64,000 bases of DNA, from assembly GCA_015654475.1 (NCBI GenBank), contig JAATGV010000011.1, forward strand, positions 60,045-124,044. Reading direction: 5' to 3'. Positions 36,632 through 45,148 of this stretch are shown here, piece by piece. Source of the stretch: Actinomycetales bacterium. Lineage in GTDB: Bacteria > Actinomycetota > Actinomycetes > Actinomycetales > Microbacteriaceae. The notes under the pieces were generated by a model, which searched no databases, was not told where the DNA came from, and saw only the letters and a program-made list of their open reading frames with translations. Position 1 is the first letter of the stretch, and each line of letters starts with the position of its first letter. The position numbers and the translations under genes are program-made.

Positions 36632-37948
36632 GTGCCGAAATCGTTTCCAACTATTGCCGATCCGAAGGATGCCGCGGCGTATGCCGATGCATTCGCCGGC
36701 TTCGTCTCTGCCTCGCCGACGTCCTTTCATGCTGTCGAGACGGTGGCCGGCATTCTTGCCGATCATGGCTTCGTGCTTGTGGATGAGCGTGACGAGTGGC
36801 CTGCCGGACCCGGCCGTTTCGTGGTGCGGCGGGACGGCTCGATTCTGGCGTGGGTGGTACCCGAGGGTGCTACCGCGCTGACGCCGTGGCGCATCCTCGG
36901 CGCACACACCGATTCGCCGTCGCTGCGTCTCAAGGGCCGTGATTCGGCGTTCGGCTCTCATGGATGGCGGCAAGATGCGGTCGAGGTGTATGGCGGTCCG
37001 ATTCTTGCCTCGTGGTTTGACCGCGACCTCGAGTTCGCGGGCCGCCTGACGCTGCGCGACGGGTCTGCGGTCTTGGTTCGGTCAGGGCCGATTGCCCGGG
37101 TCCCTCACCTTGCCCCACATCTCGACCGCAGCATCAACGACGCGTTCTCGCCCGAACGGCAACTGCACTTGCAGCCTGTTTGGGGCGTCGGCTCATCTGA
37201 GGGCGCGGAGGAGGGGATTGTCGGGCTGCTTGCCGAGCGCGCCGGGATCGCCTACCCGGAGGTTGCTGGAGCCGACATCTTCGCCGTCGATTCTCAGGCG
37301 CCGGGACGCCTTGGCGCCGACCGGGAACTGTTCGCTTCTCCCCGGCTTGACAACCTGATTTCGGTGTTCGCTTCGGTGAATGCTCTCATCGCAGAGGCGG
37401 AGGCTCCGGATCGTTCGGACTATGTCACGGCGATGGCGGCTTTTGACCATGAGGAGGTCGGCTCTGGGTCTCGCTCTGGCGCACAGGGTTCGCTGCTTGA
37501 GGACACATGGCGGAGAGTCAGCGATCTGCTTGGCGCCACCAGCACAGAGATGCTGCGCTCTCGGGCGTCGTCGTGGCTGATATCGATGGATGTCGGCCAT
37601 GTCGTGCATCCCAATTATTCGAGTAAACACGACCCGCGAATTCAGCCGGTGGCTGGTGGCGGCCCACTGCTCAAGGTCAACGCGAACCTGCATTACGCGA
37701 GCGACGGACGTGGCGAGGCGTTGTGGTCGGCTGCCTGCCAGCGTGCCGGTGTGCCGATGCAGCTTTTCGTCTCGAACAACGATGTGCCGTGCGGCACCAC
37801 GATCGGCCCGCTTGTTGCGACGCGTCTTGGAATTTCGACGGTGGATGTCGGCGCGGGCATCCTGTCGATGCATTCCGCCCGCGAACTTGTCCACATCGAC
37901 GATCTTGCGGGCTTGGCGCGCGCCACTGCAGCGGCTTTGGCCTGCTAA
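36632..37948 (+). CDS. apeB: M18 family aspartyl aminopeptidase
   Basis: A 438-residue dinuclear zinc aminopeptidase. GTG start at 36632 (VPKSFPTIAD), with GGAGG 8 bases upstream; the upstream frame is open but has no better start. Metal ligands are visible in GAHTDSPSLRLK, SPRLDN, AAFDHEEVGSGSRSG and ISMDVGHVVHPNY. The C-terminal His is in GILSMHSARELVHIDD. It releases acidic or neutral N-terminal residues in the cytoplasm. Confidence 0.92.
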   Translation: MPKSFPTIADPKDAAAYADAFAGFVSASPTSFHAVETVAGILADHGFVLVDERDEWPAGPGRFVVRRDGSILAWVVPEGATALTPWRILGAHTDSPSLRLKGRDSAFGSHGWRQDAVEVYGGPILASWFDRDLEFAGRLTLRDGSAVLVRSGPIARVPHLAPHLDRSINDAFSPERQLHLQPVWGVGSSEGAEEGIVGLLAERAGIAYPEVAGADIFAVDSQAPGRLGADRELFASPRLDNLISVFASVNALIAEAEAPDRSDYVTAMAAFDHEEVGSGSRSGAQGSLLEDTWRRVSDLLGATSTEMLRSRASSWLISMDVGHVVHPNYSSKHDPRIQPVAGGGPLLKVNANLHYASDGRGEALWSAACQRAGVPMQLFVSNNDVPCGTTIGPLVATRLGISTVDVGAGILSMHSARELVHIDDLAGLARATAAALAC

Positions 37949-37958
37949 CCCTGCTCTG

Positions 37959-38411
37959 TCAGCCCTTGGTCGGTTTGCCCTCGATGAGTGCGATCAGCTG
38001 AGGTTTCGTGAGGCGCGAGTAGCCAGTCTTGCCTGCAGACTTGGCCAGTACCTTGAGTTCCGCAACGGTGAGCAGCGTCAGATCTGGCTGCAGCGGGGCG
38101 GTGTCCGGCTTTTTCACGGGTGTTGCTTTTGCTGTCGCAACCGGTGTGGTCTTCGTGACAGGAGGTATGTCAATGACGGTCTTGGCTTTCTTGGCCGACT
38201 TCGAGGCGGCCTCCGCGACGTCAGCGAGTGTCTCCTTGCCGGCTTGGGCGAGCTTCTTCAGACCTGCCGTGACATCTTCGGTCTTTTTTTCGGCGGCTTT
38301 CCCGGCCTTTTTCGCGGCGGACTCGGCCTTCTTGAGTGCCTTCTTCGCCTCGTCAAGTGCAGCCGCTGCGGCCTTCTCTGCGGCTTTCTTCGACTTCTTT
38401 TTTGCAGCCAT
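37959..38411 (-). CDS. Histone H1-like lysine/alanine-rich protein with Rho_N/SAP-like C-terminus
   Basis: 150 residues in three parts. Residues 1-75 are Lys/Ala-rich with AAKKA-type repeats (20+ lysines), like eukaryotic H1 tails and bacterial Hc1-type proteins. Residues 76-108 are a Pro/Thr/Lys linker. Residues 110-147 (LTLLTVAELKVLAKSAGKTGYSRLTKPQLIALI) match the Rho N-terminal/SAP helix-hairpin that binds nucleic acid. A nucleoid-associated role is inferred. The gene is single and convergent with apeB. Confidence 0.7.
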   Translation of the reverse strand: MAAKKKSKKAAEKAAAAALDEAKKALKKAESAAKKAGKAAEKKTEDVTAGLKKLAQAGKETLADVAEAASKSAKKAKTVIDIPPVTKTTPVATAKATPVKKPDTAPLQPDLTLLTVAELKVLAKSAGKTGYSRLTKPQLIALIEGKPTKG

Positions 38412-38451
38412 GTGGTGCTCTCTTTCGCCAAGTAGTTAAGTTTGCCAACTG

Positions 38452-38483
38452 TTTGAGACAGGTTTTATTTGAGACAGGTTTCG
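38452..38483. repeat. Short tandem repeat
   Basis: Two adjacent 16-base units (TTTGAGACAGGTTTTA and TTTGAGACAGGTTTCG, 14 of 16 identical) upstream of the H1-like gene. Confidence 0.6.
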
Positions 38484-38555
38484 CGCGGCGACATGCCCCG
38501 TGCAATCTATTGTTCGAGCGTATCTCGTGCCTTTGGGCGAATCCAGCGCCATGCC

Positions 38556-39524
38556 CTAATGTGTCGGGATTGGTGTGACGAGATGACGTCCGGCTGCGGC
38601 GTTGCCTGCGCGAACGGCGTCAACGATGCCTGTGCCGCGAGCGAGGGCCACCGCAACCGCGGCTGCAAAGACGTCTCCTGGTCCGACCGGGTTCACGATG
38701 TCGGCTTGCGCGATGGGGGTGGTCGGCACATCGATGCTGTCGATGTCGCTCACGATCGTCGCACCGTGGCGTGCCCGGGTGACGATCACGCGGGGACGGT
38801 TGTCGAGTTCCGCGAGCCGCCATGCTGCGACATCGGCATCTGGTGTGTCCTCGTCTGAGAAAACGACGAGGGAGCATTCTCGTGCGGCGTCCTCGATGTC
38901 TTGGCTGACACCGATTCCGACCGCGCCGTCGCCGTCAATCGTGCGCAAGTATCCTTGCGGCAAAAGAGCGACGAAAGCTCGTGGACTGCATGCATCCACG
39001 ACCGCCGATACATACTCAGCGGGAAACTGGTCGACGATGGGCGCGAGGATGACGACGTCAGCACGGCGCAGGGCCGCTCTTTCGTTTCGGGTGAGCGGGA
39101 GGGGAGCCGCGAAGCTGAGCCCTGAGACGCGCTGGATGCGTGTCGTGCCCGTAAGAGTGTTGGCGAAGTGGAGGGAGCGGCTTCCTCGCGTGGGTGTGAC
39201 GATTGGCAGCCAGCCTGCGAGGTCGTCGAAGTCTGTGCCATGTGCGGCGATGATCGTGGTTGTGATGTTCGGATGGCCACTCAATGCCTCAGAGATGAAG
39301 TAGGCAGGGGACCCGGGCGAAATCCGTGCGACTCCGTCGACAGTGTTGTGATCGATGCACAGGTGTCCGACGACGACGAGGGAAAGGTGCCGAGTGCGTG
39401 CGCGTCGCTCTGCCTTTGTCGACGGTCTCTGTGCTGTCGGGTGCGCAGCGAAAGTGGTGGACGTCGTTTCCGTGGCCGGCGGAGAGCTATGTGTGATGGG
39501 TGAGCCAGCGGCGTGGCCGTTCAT
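38556..39524 (-). CDS. PfkB-family carbohydrate kinase-like protein
   Basis: 322 residues from ATG 39524 (MNGHAAGSP); a longer form from 39563 is open but has no ribosome-binding site. After a disordered ~45-residue N-terminus there is a ribokinase-like fold: GHLCIDHNT, SPGSPAYFISEAL, and the C-terminal signature NPVGPGDVFAAAVAVALARG. The usual DTxGAGDxF is changed to NPVGPGDVF, keeping the catalytic Asp. Nucleoside or sugar kinase activity is likely but the substrate is unknown. Confidence 0.72.
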   Translation of the reverse strand: MNGHAAGSPITHSSPPATETTSTTFAAHPTAQRPSTKAERRARTRHLSLVVVGHLCIDHNTVDGVARISPGSPAYFISEALSGHPNITTTIIAAHGTDFDDLAGWLPIVTPTRGSRSLHFANTLTGTTRIQRVSGLSFAAPLPLTRNERAALRRADVVILAPIVDQFPAEYVSAVVDACSPRAFVALLPQGYLRTIDGDGAVGIGVSQDIEDAARECSLVVFSDEDTPDADVAAWRLAELDNRPRVIVTRARHGATIVSDIDSIDVPTTPIAQADIVNPVGPGDVFAAAVAVALARGTGIVDAVRAGNAAAGRHLVTPIPTH

Positions 39525-39642
39525 GGAGTCTCTCTTGGCGGCCTTCACGATACCGACAATCATAGGGGCAGATGCCTGAACACGTGCCCCGTAGTAGGCT
39601 TAATACCAAGCAGGTAAACCAATCCCCTGCTGATCGAGGTCA

Positions 39643-40518
39643 ATGATGACGGCGAAAATTGTTGTTGGTGTGGATGGGTCCGTTGCAAGCCGGACTGCCT
39701 TAGATTGGGCGATGGCGAGGGCGCGCAGGTTGGGGCGTTCAGTGGAACTGGTCTATGTCAGTGACACATCACCATTCTCTCAGGAGCCCGCTTTTGTCGA
39801 CGAAGCGATTGCGGCCGCGCAGCAATTGCTTGTCCGCGAGCGAGAATACGCGATTGCCAGCGTGCCAGATGTGGATGTCTCTACCAAGGCCGTTCCTGGA
39901 GTGCCGATCCGCGATCTCGTGAAGTTGGCGACCGGTTCAGAGCTGCTTGTGGTCGGCACACATAAGGGTGCTCACTTGCAAGATGTGATCGTGGGAACGC
40001 GTGGCATCAAGCTTGCGGCCGTGTCGCCGGTGCCTGTTGCCGTGATTCCGGCCGCGGGCGTTGCGCCCCGGCGTGGCGTTGTGGTTGGGGTGGATCGCGA
40101 AGAGTCGTCCACTGCGGCGCTCGATTTTGCCGTTGCTGAGGCTTTGGCGTTGGCCGAGCCGCTGACCGTGGTGTATTCGTGGAGCTTGCCTGCGTCTCCG
40201 AGCGTGGAATATGCCTGGAGCCCTGAGATCGTCAATTCGATTCGCGCGGATGCGGAAGACTACGTCTCAGAGACTGTTCGCGCGCTGATAGCGGCCAACC
40301 CCGGCGTGGAGGTTTCTGGCTATGCGGTTCAAGGAGTGCCCGTGCTCGCGCTCGTGCATAGGGCCGAGACGGCGAGCCTGCTTGTCGTCGGCAACCGTGG
40401 CCGCCGGGGCCTTTCTCGCCTTCTGCTCGGTTCGGTCAGCCATGGGGTGCTCAACAACATCCCGTCGCCCGTTGTCGTTGTTCGCTCGGTGCCGGTTCCC
40501 ACAACCGAGCCAGACTGA
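39643..40518 (+). CDS. Tandem universal stress protein (UspA)
   Basis: 291 residues made of two UspA domains (about 1-140 and 145-288). The second has the full ATP-binding signature GNRGRRGLSRLLLGSVS; the first has GTHKGAHLQDVIVGTRG. Both start with VVGVD. Tandem UspA proteins in Actinobacteria respond to hypoxia and stationary phase. Start ATG 39643; ATG 39646 is equally possible. Confidence 0.92.
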   Translation: MMTAKIVVGVDGSVASRTALDWAMARARRLGRSVELVYVSDTSPFSQEPAFVDEAIAAAQQLLVREREYAIASVPDVDVSTKAVPGVPIRDLVKLATGSELLVVGTHKGAHLQDVIVGTRGIKLAAVSPVPVAVIPAAGVAPRRGVVVGVDREESSTAALDFAVAEALALAEPLTVVYSWSLPASPSVEYAWSPEIVNSIRADAEDYVSETVRALIAANPGVEVSGYAVQGVPVLALVHRAETASLLVVGNRGRRGLSRLLLGSVSHGVLNNIPSPVVVVRSVPVPTTEPD

Positions 40519-40555
40519 GCGACGGGTTGGGTTGGGCAGTTCGCGCATTCCGGGT

Positions 40556-41278
40556 TCATGCGACTGCGGCGAGCGTTTCGCCAACGGAGTCGTGAATCAC
40601 CAGCGTCGCAGCCTCGTCGCTCGGCGTGGGGTCCCGGTTGATGATGATGACGGTGTCGCCATTGAACCATGTCAGTAGGCTGGCCGCCGGGTACACGCTG
40701 AGCGATGTGCCCGCAACGATGAGCGTGTCGGCACACGAGATCCACTCCGCGGCTTGAAACATCGGTTCGTCTGGCAGGCTCTCCTCATAGAGGACGACAT
40801 CGGGCTTGATGGTGCCCCCGCAGACAGTACAGGTCGGAACGCCGGCCGTGGAGTACACATCCGCCAGGCCGTAACTCTTTCCGCATTCATCGCAATGGTT
40901 GCGATGAATGCTGCCGTGCAATTCGGCTACTTTGCGTGAGCCTGCCTTGGAGTGAAGGCCGTCGACGTTCTGTGTGATGACACCGGTGAGTTTTCCCTCG
41001 TGTTCCCACTTCGCCAAGGTGAGGTGGGCGGGATTGGGTCGTGCGTCCGGGTAGACGAGGTGAGCCCGGTAGTACGAGAAGAAGTCTTCGGGATGCTGGT
41101 CGTAAAAGGTGTGAGACAGGATCTGCTCGGGACTCACCTCCCCATAGTCGGCGCTGTACAGCCCGCCCGCACCACGAAAGTCGGGAATGCCTGACTCCGT
41201 CGAAACGCCTGCGCCACCAAAAAAAGCGATGCGGGATGATGAATCAAGCAGGGAAGCGAGCCGTGCAGTGGTATCCAT
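40556..41278 (-). CDS. cobB: NAD-dependent protein deacylase (sirtuin)
   Basis: A 240-residue Sir2 family protein with GGAGVSTESGIPDFRG (NAD site), TQNVDGLH, the catalytic His in ELHGSIH and a zinc ribbon CDEC...CTVC. It removes acyl groups from lysines using NAD. ATG at 41278; an in-frame TTG three codons upstream is less likely. It is divergent from the GlcD-type oxidase gene. Confidence 0.94.
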   Translation of the reverse strand: MDTTARLASLLDSSSRIAFFGGAGVSTESGIPDFRGAGGLYSADYGEVSPEQILSHTFYDQHPEDFFSYYRAHLVYPDARPNPAHLTLAKWEHEGKLTGVITQNVDGLHSKAGSRKVAELHGSIHRNHCDECGKSYGLADVYSTAGVPTCTVCGGTIKPDVVLYEESLPDEPMFQAAEWISCADTLIVAGTSLSVYPAASLLTWFNGDTVIIINRDPTPSDEAATLVIHDSVGETLAAVA

Positions 41279-41429
41279 AACGATCAAGTAAAACCATACT
41301 CGCGTCGCGTAAACGGAAGGTTTCCTACCAAGAGGCCGTCAGCGCAACGAGGTTGTACGGTGTCGTCTAAATCTTGGGGATATCGTCAACTGCTTTCGCC
41401 TCCGCAGCTTGGCTCGGTATTCTGGCGAG

Positions 41430-42812
41430 GTGAAGACCGCGACCTCCATTATCGACACCCTCAGCATGTTGCTGCCAGCCGAAGACTACTCGACCGACCG
41501 CGAACACCTCGACCGCATGTCGGGGGATTCGGCGGATGACGTTGCGATAGGTGCGCCTCTTGCCATCGTCTATCCGAGAACCACGCAGCAGGTCAGTACG
41601 ATCGTGCGCGCCGCCGCCGCCGCAAAGGTTCCGCTCGTTCCGCAAGGCGCTCGATCGGGGCTTGTCGGGGGAGCGAACGCGACCGACGGTGCGCTGTTGC
41701 TCAACCTGACACGCATGGACGCGATCCGTGAGATCAGTGTTGCCGACCAGACCGTCACCTGCGAGGCCGGTGTCAACACGAAACGGCTTGCAGACGCTGT
41801 CGCCGAGCACGGGCTGTTCTACCCGCCCGATCCTGGCTCGGTGTCGCTGTCGACCATTGGCGGAAACGTCGCAACGAACGCCGGTGGGATGCAATGCCTC
41901 AAGTACGGCACAACCGGTAGGTTCGTGCGCGCGATGACGGTCGTGACCGGCACGGGGGAGGTGCTGGAACTCGGGCACGCTACGGCCAAGGGCGTTGCCG
42001 GGCTCGATCTTGCGGCGCTGTTCGTGGGCTCCGAGGGGACCCTCGGAATCGTCACCGAGGTGACACTCGCGCTGTTGCCTGCCCCGGGTCCGCTCATGGG
42101 AGCATACGGCGTCTTCGTCGACATGGATCAGGCGCTCGAGGCAGCGAATGCGATCGTCGCCTCTCCTTTCGGTCCTGCAGCGCTTGAAGTTCTCGACGGC
42201 CAGATCATCCGGGCCATCAACGAACTCAATCGCGAAGAAGTGCTGCCAGGCGACGCCGAGGCGCTGCTCATCGTGCAGTCCGACACCATCGACAGGGCCG
42301 AAGCGGATATCGCTGCATTCGCGGAGATCTTTTCCACCTTCGGCGCCACCAAGGTAGTGACTGCCACAGAGCCGCAAGCAGTGTCGGACATCATGAACCT
42401 TCGCCGCCAATTGCATCCGGCGACCCGGCGGGCATATGGATCGGTGCTGAACGAAGACATTGCAGTGCCGCGTGGGCGAATGCGAGAACTCATCGCCGGC
42501 GTTAGCGGCATCGCAGAAGAATTGGGCGTGCCTATCGCAACGGGCGGCCACGTCGGCGACGGCAACTTGCATCCACTCATCGGCTTCGACCCGAGAGACC
42601 CAAGCTCGCGTGCACTCGCAAACAAGGCGTTCGAACGTGTGATGGCTCTCGCCGCGGAACTCGGCGGAACCATCACGGGCGAGCATGGCGTTGGCATCCT
42701 GAAGCGTTCAGTGGTCGGTGCTGAGTTGTCGCCCGAGGTACGGGCGGCCCAGAAGGCGATCAAAGCCGTATTCGATCCGGCGGGGATTCTGAACCCGGGC
42801 AAGAAACTGTAA
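41430..42812 (+). CDS. FAD-linked oxidase, GlcD/D-lactate dehydrogenase type
   Basis: 460 residues from GTG 41430 (an in-frame TTG lies at 41409). The PCMH-type FAD domain (VYPRTTQQVSTIV, PQGARSGLVGGANATDG, PDPGSVSLSTIGGNVATNAGG) is followed by the FAD-oxidase C domain with GGHVGDGNLHP and TGEHGVGILK. The family oxidises 2-hydroxy acids such as glycolate or D-lactate. No glcE/F partners are adjacent, which favours a stand-alone D-2-hydroxyacid dehydrogenase. Confidence 0.88.
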   Translation: MKTATSIIDTLSMLLPAEDYSTDREHLDRMSGDSADDVAIGAPLAIVYPRTTQQVSTIVRAAAAAKVPLVPQGARSGLVGGANATDGALLLNLTRMDAIREISVADQTVTCEAGVNTKRLADAVAEHGLFYPPDPGSVSLSTIGGNVATNAGGMQCLKYGTTGRFVRAMTVVTGTGEVLELGHATAKGVAGLDLAALFVGSEGTLGIVTEVTLALLPAPGPLMGAYGVFVDMDQALEAANAIVASPFGPAALEVLDGQIIRAINELNREEVLPGDAEALLIVQSDTIDRAEADIAAFAEIFSTFGATKVVTATEPQAVSDIMNLRRQLHPATRRAYGSVLNEDIAVPRGRMRELIAGVSGIAEELGVPIATGGHVGDGNLHPLIGFDPRDPSSRALANKAFERVMALAAELGGTITGEHGVGILKRSVVGAELSPEVRAAQKAIKAVFDPAGILNPGKKL

Positions 42813-42891
42813 CGAGTTTCGGGCCGTCGCGCACCTCGTTAGAGCCCCCCTGGGAGCTACCGGCCGCCGTCTTGGCCTCCTCCGCAGGTCG

Positions 42892-45147
42892 TCAGATCGT
42901 GTCGAGCACGGCTGGGCGCGCCTGGCGTCTGGTCGAGACCGCTACGAACGCGAGCGCGATGCCGATCACCAGCCAGACAACCAGCCCGCCGATTGCGGTG
43001 CCAATGCCTGCGCCGTTCGCCGCGATTGCCGTGAACCCTCTGAATGCCGGAGTCAGCGGCGAGAGCAACGCGGCCGTATCGAAGAAGCCTGGAGATCCGG
43101 AGATGAGCAACGTGGCCGATCCGAGAACCACCATGGCGATGGAGATGAACCGGCCGGTGCCGCCGAATGCGGCGACGAGTGCATAGTTGACGACGGAGAA
43201 GACCAGGGAGGCCGCCAGGCTGAACACGGCGAGCGCGAAAATCGTGCTTGCCGGCAACCCGAGCACGCTCGCCGCAATGGCGGTGAGCAACGCTGTCGCC
43301 CCGACCGATGTCACTGCGGAAGGCCAGAGTCCCTGCGCGAGCAAGGCGAGCGACGACTTCGACGATTGCACCGCGCGACGGGTGACAGGGCGTACGACGA
43401 GGAAGGTTGCGATAGCACCGATCCACAGCGAAACCATGATCAGCAGACCGGCGGCGGGGTACGCGCTGAACACCGTCTGGCCGTCGGTACCGGTCGTTGT
43501 CACCGGGGCGACCACCACTTTTGACAAAGTGTCGCGGTCGGACTCGGAGTATGTCGGCACTCCGGATGCGCCTTCGGCAACGCCTGTCGAGAACTTGTCG
43601 AGCCCGTCGTTGAGCTTGCTGGTGCCGTCAGCCAGTTTTTCGGCGCCCGTTCCGGCGCTTGTGACTCCGTCAGCCAGACCGGAGACGCCTGATGCGAGAG
43701 AGCCCGTGCCCGATGCGAGAGACGCCGCCCCGTCGTTCACGCCCGATGCGCCCTCTGCGAGTGACGCAATGCCGCTGGAGAGGGACGGGAGGGATTTGGC
43801 CAGGGTGTTGATTCCGCCGACATAGCTCGCCACGCCGCTTGAGAGGCTTGACGCCCCGTCGTTGAGCCCGCCTTTCTGCGTCGCCGCCTTCGAGAGCTGG
43901 TCGAGGCCGCTGGAGAGCTGCCCTGCGAGGCCGGACAGCGAGTACTGCGTTTGAGGCAGGTCGTCTGAAAGCGCCGCCGCTGCGCCGCCGAGCGTCGACT
44001 GATAGATGCCACAGGTGAGTGCACCACCACCTTCAGTGATTTGAGTCGAGGTGGCATACGCCTCGAGAGCCGTCAATTGATCCGGTGTCAAGGCAACTCC
44101 TTGATCCGCCAAAGCCTGCTCCGCGCCCCGCGCGATTTGCGTCGCCGACGTTGCTCCGGCGTCGCTCACATCCGTTGGGCAGCTTTGCGCCTGCGCCGTG
44201 ATACCAGAAATGGTGCCGTCCAGGGCCTGTTTAAGACCCGACGCGGCATCCGCCAATCCAGGAGTCTTGCTTGTCCCAGAGATAGCTTCGGTGTAGCTGC
44301 TGACCCCGTCGGAGAGAGAGGACGCCCCCGTCTTCAGGGCTGCACCACCATCCGTGAGCGACTTGGCGCTCGATGAAAGCGAGGATGTGGCCGACTTGAG
44401 TTTTTCTGCTCCTGCGGCCAACTGATCGGTACCGTCTGCAAGCGAGTCCGCCCCAGAGGCGAGTGTGGACGCTCCCGAAGCGAGTGTCGTCGCGCCGTCA
44501 CCCGCCGAGGCCAAACCGGAGGCCAGAGACTGCGTGCCATCATCCAGTTGAGTCCCCGCTGAAGCCAGTTGGGAGGCGCCGTCGCCCATTTCGGAAAGCT
44601 TGGTCGAGAGAGTGTTGAAGCCGACATAGATATTGTCGAGATACGAGGTTGTAAGCGTCGCGTTGAGCGTGCTCATCGCGGTCTGCGAGATGGCTTGGGC
44701 AACGGTCGCGTCGGCAAGCGCCGTAACAGATGACGTCGTGACCTCAAGCGTGGCCTGCTTGGCCTTGGACGCCGTTCCGCTGAACGACGTCGCTGCAGCC
44801 GAGAAATCTTTGGGGATCGTGATCGAGGCCACATATGTTCCGTCGGCAATGCCCGATGCGGCCCCCTCGGCGGTCTCGAGGTGCCAGGTGTAGTTGGAGT
44901 CAGAGGTGTCGGCTGAGGTATCCATGAGGCCGGCAGCAAGCTGACGACCGAGAAGCACGGGACTGCCATTGAGCTCGACCGCCTCGTCGAGGTTGACGAT
45001 CGCTGCATCCACCTTGTGAAACCGTTCCTGCGGGTTCCAGTTTGCCCACAGCAGCCCGCCCGCGATCAACGCCGGGATGGTGATCAACCCGAAAATGGAT
45101 ACCCAGGTGACCTTTTTGTGCGAATTGGCGCGTTCGATACTGGCCAT
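42892..45147 (-). CDS. YhgE/Pip-family membrane protein
   Basis: 751 residues. ATG at 45147 with GAGAGGA 7 bases upstream, one base after the MMPL gene's stop. One N-terminal transmembrane segment (about 18-38) is followed by a large extracellular region. That region holds many copies of a Leu/Gly/Ser heptad-like unit (LASGxxxLxDGxxxL) at about 185-300 and 400-535, typical of YhgE/Pip proteins. Five or six transmembrane segments close the protein (about 570-745). Pip is a phage-infection receptor in lactococci, and related proteins act with secretion or MMPL-type pumps. Coupled translation with the MMPL gene suggests one complex. Confidence 0.88.
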   Translation of the reverse strand: MASIERANSHKKVTWVSIFGLITIPALIAGGLLWANWNPQERFHKVDAAIVNLDEAVELNGSPVLLGRQLAAGLMDTSADTSDSNYTWHLETAEGAASGIADGTYVASITIPKDFSAAATSFSGTASKAKQATLEVTTSSVTALADATVAQAISQTAMSTLNATLTTSYLDNIYVGFNTLSTKLSEMGDGASQLASAGTQLDDGTQSLASGLASAGDGATTLASGASTLASGADSLADGTDQLAAGAEKLKSATSSLSSSAKSLTDGGAALKTGASSLSDGVSSYTEAISGTSKTPGLADAASGLKQALDGTISGITAQAQSCPTDVSDAGATSATQIARGAEQALADQGVALTPDQLTALEAYATSTQITEGGGALTCGIYQSTLGGAAAALSDDLPQTQYSLSGLAGQLSSGLDQLSKAATQKGGLNDGASSLSSGVASYVGGINTLAKSLPSLSSGIASLAEGASGVNDGAASLASGTGSLASGVSGLADGVTSAGTGAEKLADGTSKLNDGLDKFSTGVAEGASGVPTYSESDRDTLSKVVVAPVTTTGTDGQTVFSAYPAAGLLIMVSLWIGAIATFLVVRPVTRRAVQSSKSSLALLAQGLWPSAVTSVGATALLTAIAASVLGLPASTIFALAVFSLAASLVFSVVNYALVAAFGGTGRFISIAMVVLGSATLLISGSPGFFDTAALLSPLTPAFRGFTAIAANGAGIGTAIGGLVVWLVIGIALAFVAVSTRRQARPAVLDTI

Positions 45148-45148
45148 C

